Assembly (NCBI GenBank): GCA_900320055.1
Contig: ONQS01000001.1
Span: 1-64,000, forward strand
Direction: 5' to 3'
DNA: 64,000 nucleotides
DNA from: an uncultured Prevotellaceae bacterium
Lineage (GTDB): Bacteria > Bacteroidota > Bacteroidia > Bacteroidales > Muribaculaceae
A model generated the notes under the pieces. The model ran no database searches. It was not told where the DNA came from and saw nothing but the letters and a program-made list of their open reading frames with translations. The first letter of the stretch is position 1. Each line of letters begins with the position of its first letter. This document shows positions 62,577 through 64,000 of this stretch, piece by piece. Made by a program: the position numbers and the translations under genes.

Positions 62577-63125
62577 ATGAGCATATGGCGTAACATATTT
62601 TGTGTAATCACCGCACCAAAGTACGGGTGGGAACTGATTAATGAGACTAACATACCTACGGGCAAGGTGCTGCATAGCGCTTATCTGCCGTTGCTGTGTG
62701 TGTTGGCATTATCATGTTTTGTGCCGATGCTTTATGACCGTACAATTGGTTTTGGTACCTCGCTGATGACCGGTATCGTGATGTTCTCGACCTATTTTAT
62801 CAGTTACTACATTATTATTTATCTGTTAGGCGGTTTCTATCCTGAACTTGTCAAGACTGAGGGCGCGACAGCGAGGTTAAACGATTTCATATTGTATAAT
62901 CTCATCTTTCTGGTATTGCTCATCATACTGCGCAACCTCTTGCCCAGCGATTTCACACCTGTGCTGTTTCTGATGGTCTATCTGCCGTGGATGGCCTATC
63001 GTGGTACCGACCACCTGTTCGTCAAAAAGGACAAGGAGGCGAAGTTTGTCATCATATCGTCGGCCCTGTTGTTGGGTTTGCCCATCGTGCTAAAGGCAAT
63101 CTTGGGACTCTTCATCATTAAATAA
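62577..63125 (+). CDS. Yip1-family membrane protein
   Basis: The 182-residue protein begins MSIWRNIFCVITAPKYGWELI, a typical start of Yip1-domain proteins, and has five predicted membrane helices (LPLLCVLALSCFVPM, FSTYFISYYIIIYLLGGF, FILYNLIFLVLLIIL, PVLFLMVYLPWMA and a C-terminal one). Function in bacteria is unknown. It precedes smpB by 24 bases, so both are probably expressed from the promoter at 62529-62558. Confidence 0.82.
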   Translation: MSIWRNIFCVITAPKYGWELINETNIPTGKVLHSAYLPLLCVLALSCFVPMLYDRTIGFGTSLMTGIVMFSTYFISYYIIIYLLGGFYPELVKTEGATARLNDFILYNLIFLVLLIILRNLLPSDFTPVLFLMVYLPWMAYRGTDHLFVKKDKEAKFVIISSALLLGLPIVLKAILGLFIIK

Positions 63126-63149
63126 CTGAAAGGGTTATAACTATTTACT

Positions 63150-63620
63150 ATGTCATCAAGTAAGACTAATCATAACAATACGATCAATATCAAGAACCGC
63201 AAGGCCACCTTTGACTACGAGATCATCGAGACCTTTACGGCTGGCATTGTGCTTACGGGTACCGAGATTAAGTCTATCCGTCAAGGCAAGTGCGGGCTCA
63301 CCGATACCTACTGCATGGTCATCAATGGTGAGATATGGGTCAAGAACATGTACATTGCAGAGTACAGTTACGGGTCCTATAACAACCATACCACGCATCG
63401 CGACCGCAAGTTGCTGCTTAACCGCAAGGAGATACGTCACATCGCTAAAGATACCATGCAACCCGGATTCTCGATTGTCCCGTTACGTCTGTTTATCAAC
63501 GACCGTGGACTGGCCAAGGTGGTCATCGCTATCGGTCGGGGTAAGAAGCAATATGACAAACGACAGAGTATCAAGGAGCGTGAGGATAAGCGCACGATAG
63601 ATCGCATGTTCAAGAAGTAG
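63150..63620 (+). CDS. smpB: SsrA-binding protein SmpB
   Basis: The 156-residue protein has the SmpB core: [35 protein letters not shown] and [19 protein letters not shown]. The basic C-terminal tail ([15 protein letters not shown]) enters the decoding centre. It binds tmRNA and rescues stalled ribosomes. No ssrA gene is seen in the window. Confidence 0.96.
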   Translation: MSSSKTNHNNTINIKNRKATFDYEIIETFTAGIVLTGTEIKSIRQGKCGLTDTYCMVINGEIWVKNMYIAEYSYGSYNNHTTHRDRKLLLNRKEIRHIAKDTMQPGFSIVPLRLFINDRGLAKVVIAIGRGKKQYDKRQSIKEREDKRTIDRMFKK

Positions 63621-63665
63621 AGGCGGATTTTTAAATCGTGTAATTTAATTCAAGCGCAAAATACA

Positions 63666-63695
63666 AATCAGGCGGCCCGAGCGGGTCGCCTGATT
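63666..63695 (-). terminator. Terminator of oadB
   Basis: AATCAGGCG...CGCCTGATT arms with inner GACCC/GGGCC-type pairs lie 25 bases past the oadB stop. T-rich sequence follows on the minus strand. It may also stop smpB transcription. Confidence 0.7.
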
Positions 63696-63719
63696 CTATT
63701 CTCGGTGGGGATTGTCGGT

Positions 63720-64000
63720 TTATCCCAGGAAGCCAAGCAGCACACCAGCGGCAACTGCCGAACCGATCACACCAGCCACGTTGGGGCCCATGGCGTGCAT
63801 GAGCAGGTAGTTGCTGGGGTCAGCCTTCAGACCCTGGTCGTTACTGATGCGGGCTGCCATAGGCACAGCCGATACGCCAGCGTTGCCGATCAGCGGGTTC
63901 AACTTCTTGCTCTTGGGCAAGATGAGGTTGAAGATCTTCACAAACAGCACGCCTGAGCATGTAGCGATCACAAATGCACAGAAACCGAGGAAGAAGATGA
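63720..64000 (-). CDS. oadB: Sodium-translocating decarboxylase beta subunit, partial (C-terminal 93 codons)
   Basis: The frame stays open to the window edge, with no start codon in view. The C-terminal segments [55 protein letters not shown] and the end GVLLGFLG match the OadB/MmdB/GcdB membrane subunit. It couples decarboxylation of oxaloacetate or methylmalonyl-CoA to sodium export. Which decarboxylase it serves depends on the neighbours outside the window. Confidence 0.92.
   Translation of the reverse strand, partial: IFFLGFCAFVIATCSGVLFVKIFNLILPKSKKLNPLIGNAGVSAVPMAARISNDQGLKADPSNYLLMHAMGPNVAGVIGSAVAAGVLLGFLG

Overview
This looks like a chromosome segment of a gut-type Bacteroidales bacterium, most likely Muribaculaceae or Prevotellaceae (inference). 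The signs are the promoter element TAnnTTTG, sometimes with TTTG 18-20 bases upstream, the absence of clear Shine-Dalgarno sequences, sprA (translocon of the type IX secretion system), DUF4290, two GH92 mannosidases, C10 (streptopain-like) peptidases, and secreted proteins ending in dockerin-like DVTALIDxLL helices. No rRNA, tRNA, CRISPR array or transposase was recognised. Layout, left half: 1-4.0 kb is a tandem array of three C10 cysteine peptidases, the first cut by the window edge. 4.2-6.7 kb is an MBOAT/SGNH O-acetylation pair. 7-12.3 kb is a run of exported redox and detoxification proteins (alpha/beta hydrolase, flavodoxin, DUF362, iron alcohol dehydrogenase, carboxymuconolactone decarboxylase-cupin). 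A predicted stand-alone small RNA follows at 12.37-12.56 kb. 12.6-17.6 kb holds two GH92 genes separated by the C-terminal stump of a secreted protein. 17.7-26.6 kb holds a serine hydrolase, a membrane sulfatase-type transferase, prfA, DUF1893, mtnN with a strongly folded leader, and lon. 26.8-34.5 kb holds a cell-wall amidase fused to a propeller-like region and dockerin, a TolB-like protein, prs and an alpha-amylase. Layout, right half: 34.7-40 kb is a PLP lyase followed by tsaB-DUF4290-rimM-ompA-like-proS. 40.5-43.5 kb is a small membrane protein, a PstS-like lipoprotein and a TPR protein. 43.6-49.8 kb is an accessory island, mostly AT-rich, with genes mainly on the minus strand. 49.8-61.2 kb is a subtilase-ruvA-sprA-EpsG operon. 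61.3-64 kb holds a nitroreductase, a macro-like protein, a Yip1 protein, smpB and the end of oadB. The most promising candidate for an undescribed system is the island cassette at 45.2-49.0 kb. It has three different PD-(D/E)XK-type nuclease proteins in a row behind a translationally coupled pair of unknown proteins. Two of the nucleases sit as an overlapping pair between 17-bp imperfect direct repeats. I infer a defence or anti-mobile-element role; no function is shown. Two further candidates are RNAs: a multi-branched leader upstream of mtnN (23143-23276) and a promoter-to-terminator RNA at 12373-12558. Functional coherence: many products are exported and act on proteins, N-glycans, cell wall or envelope polysaccharide. 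sprA and a Por-tail-like stump suggest type IX export, while several peptidases carry dockerin-type ends instead.
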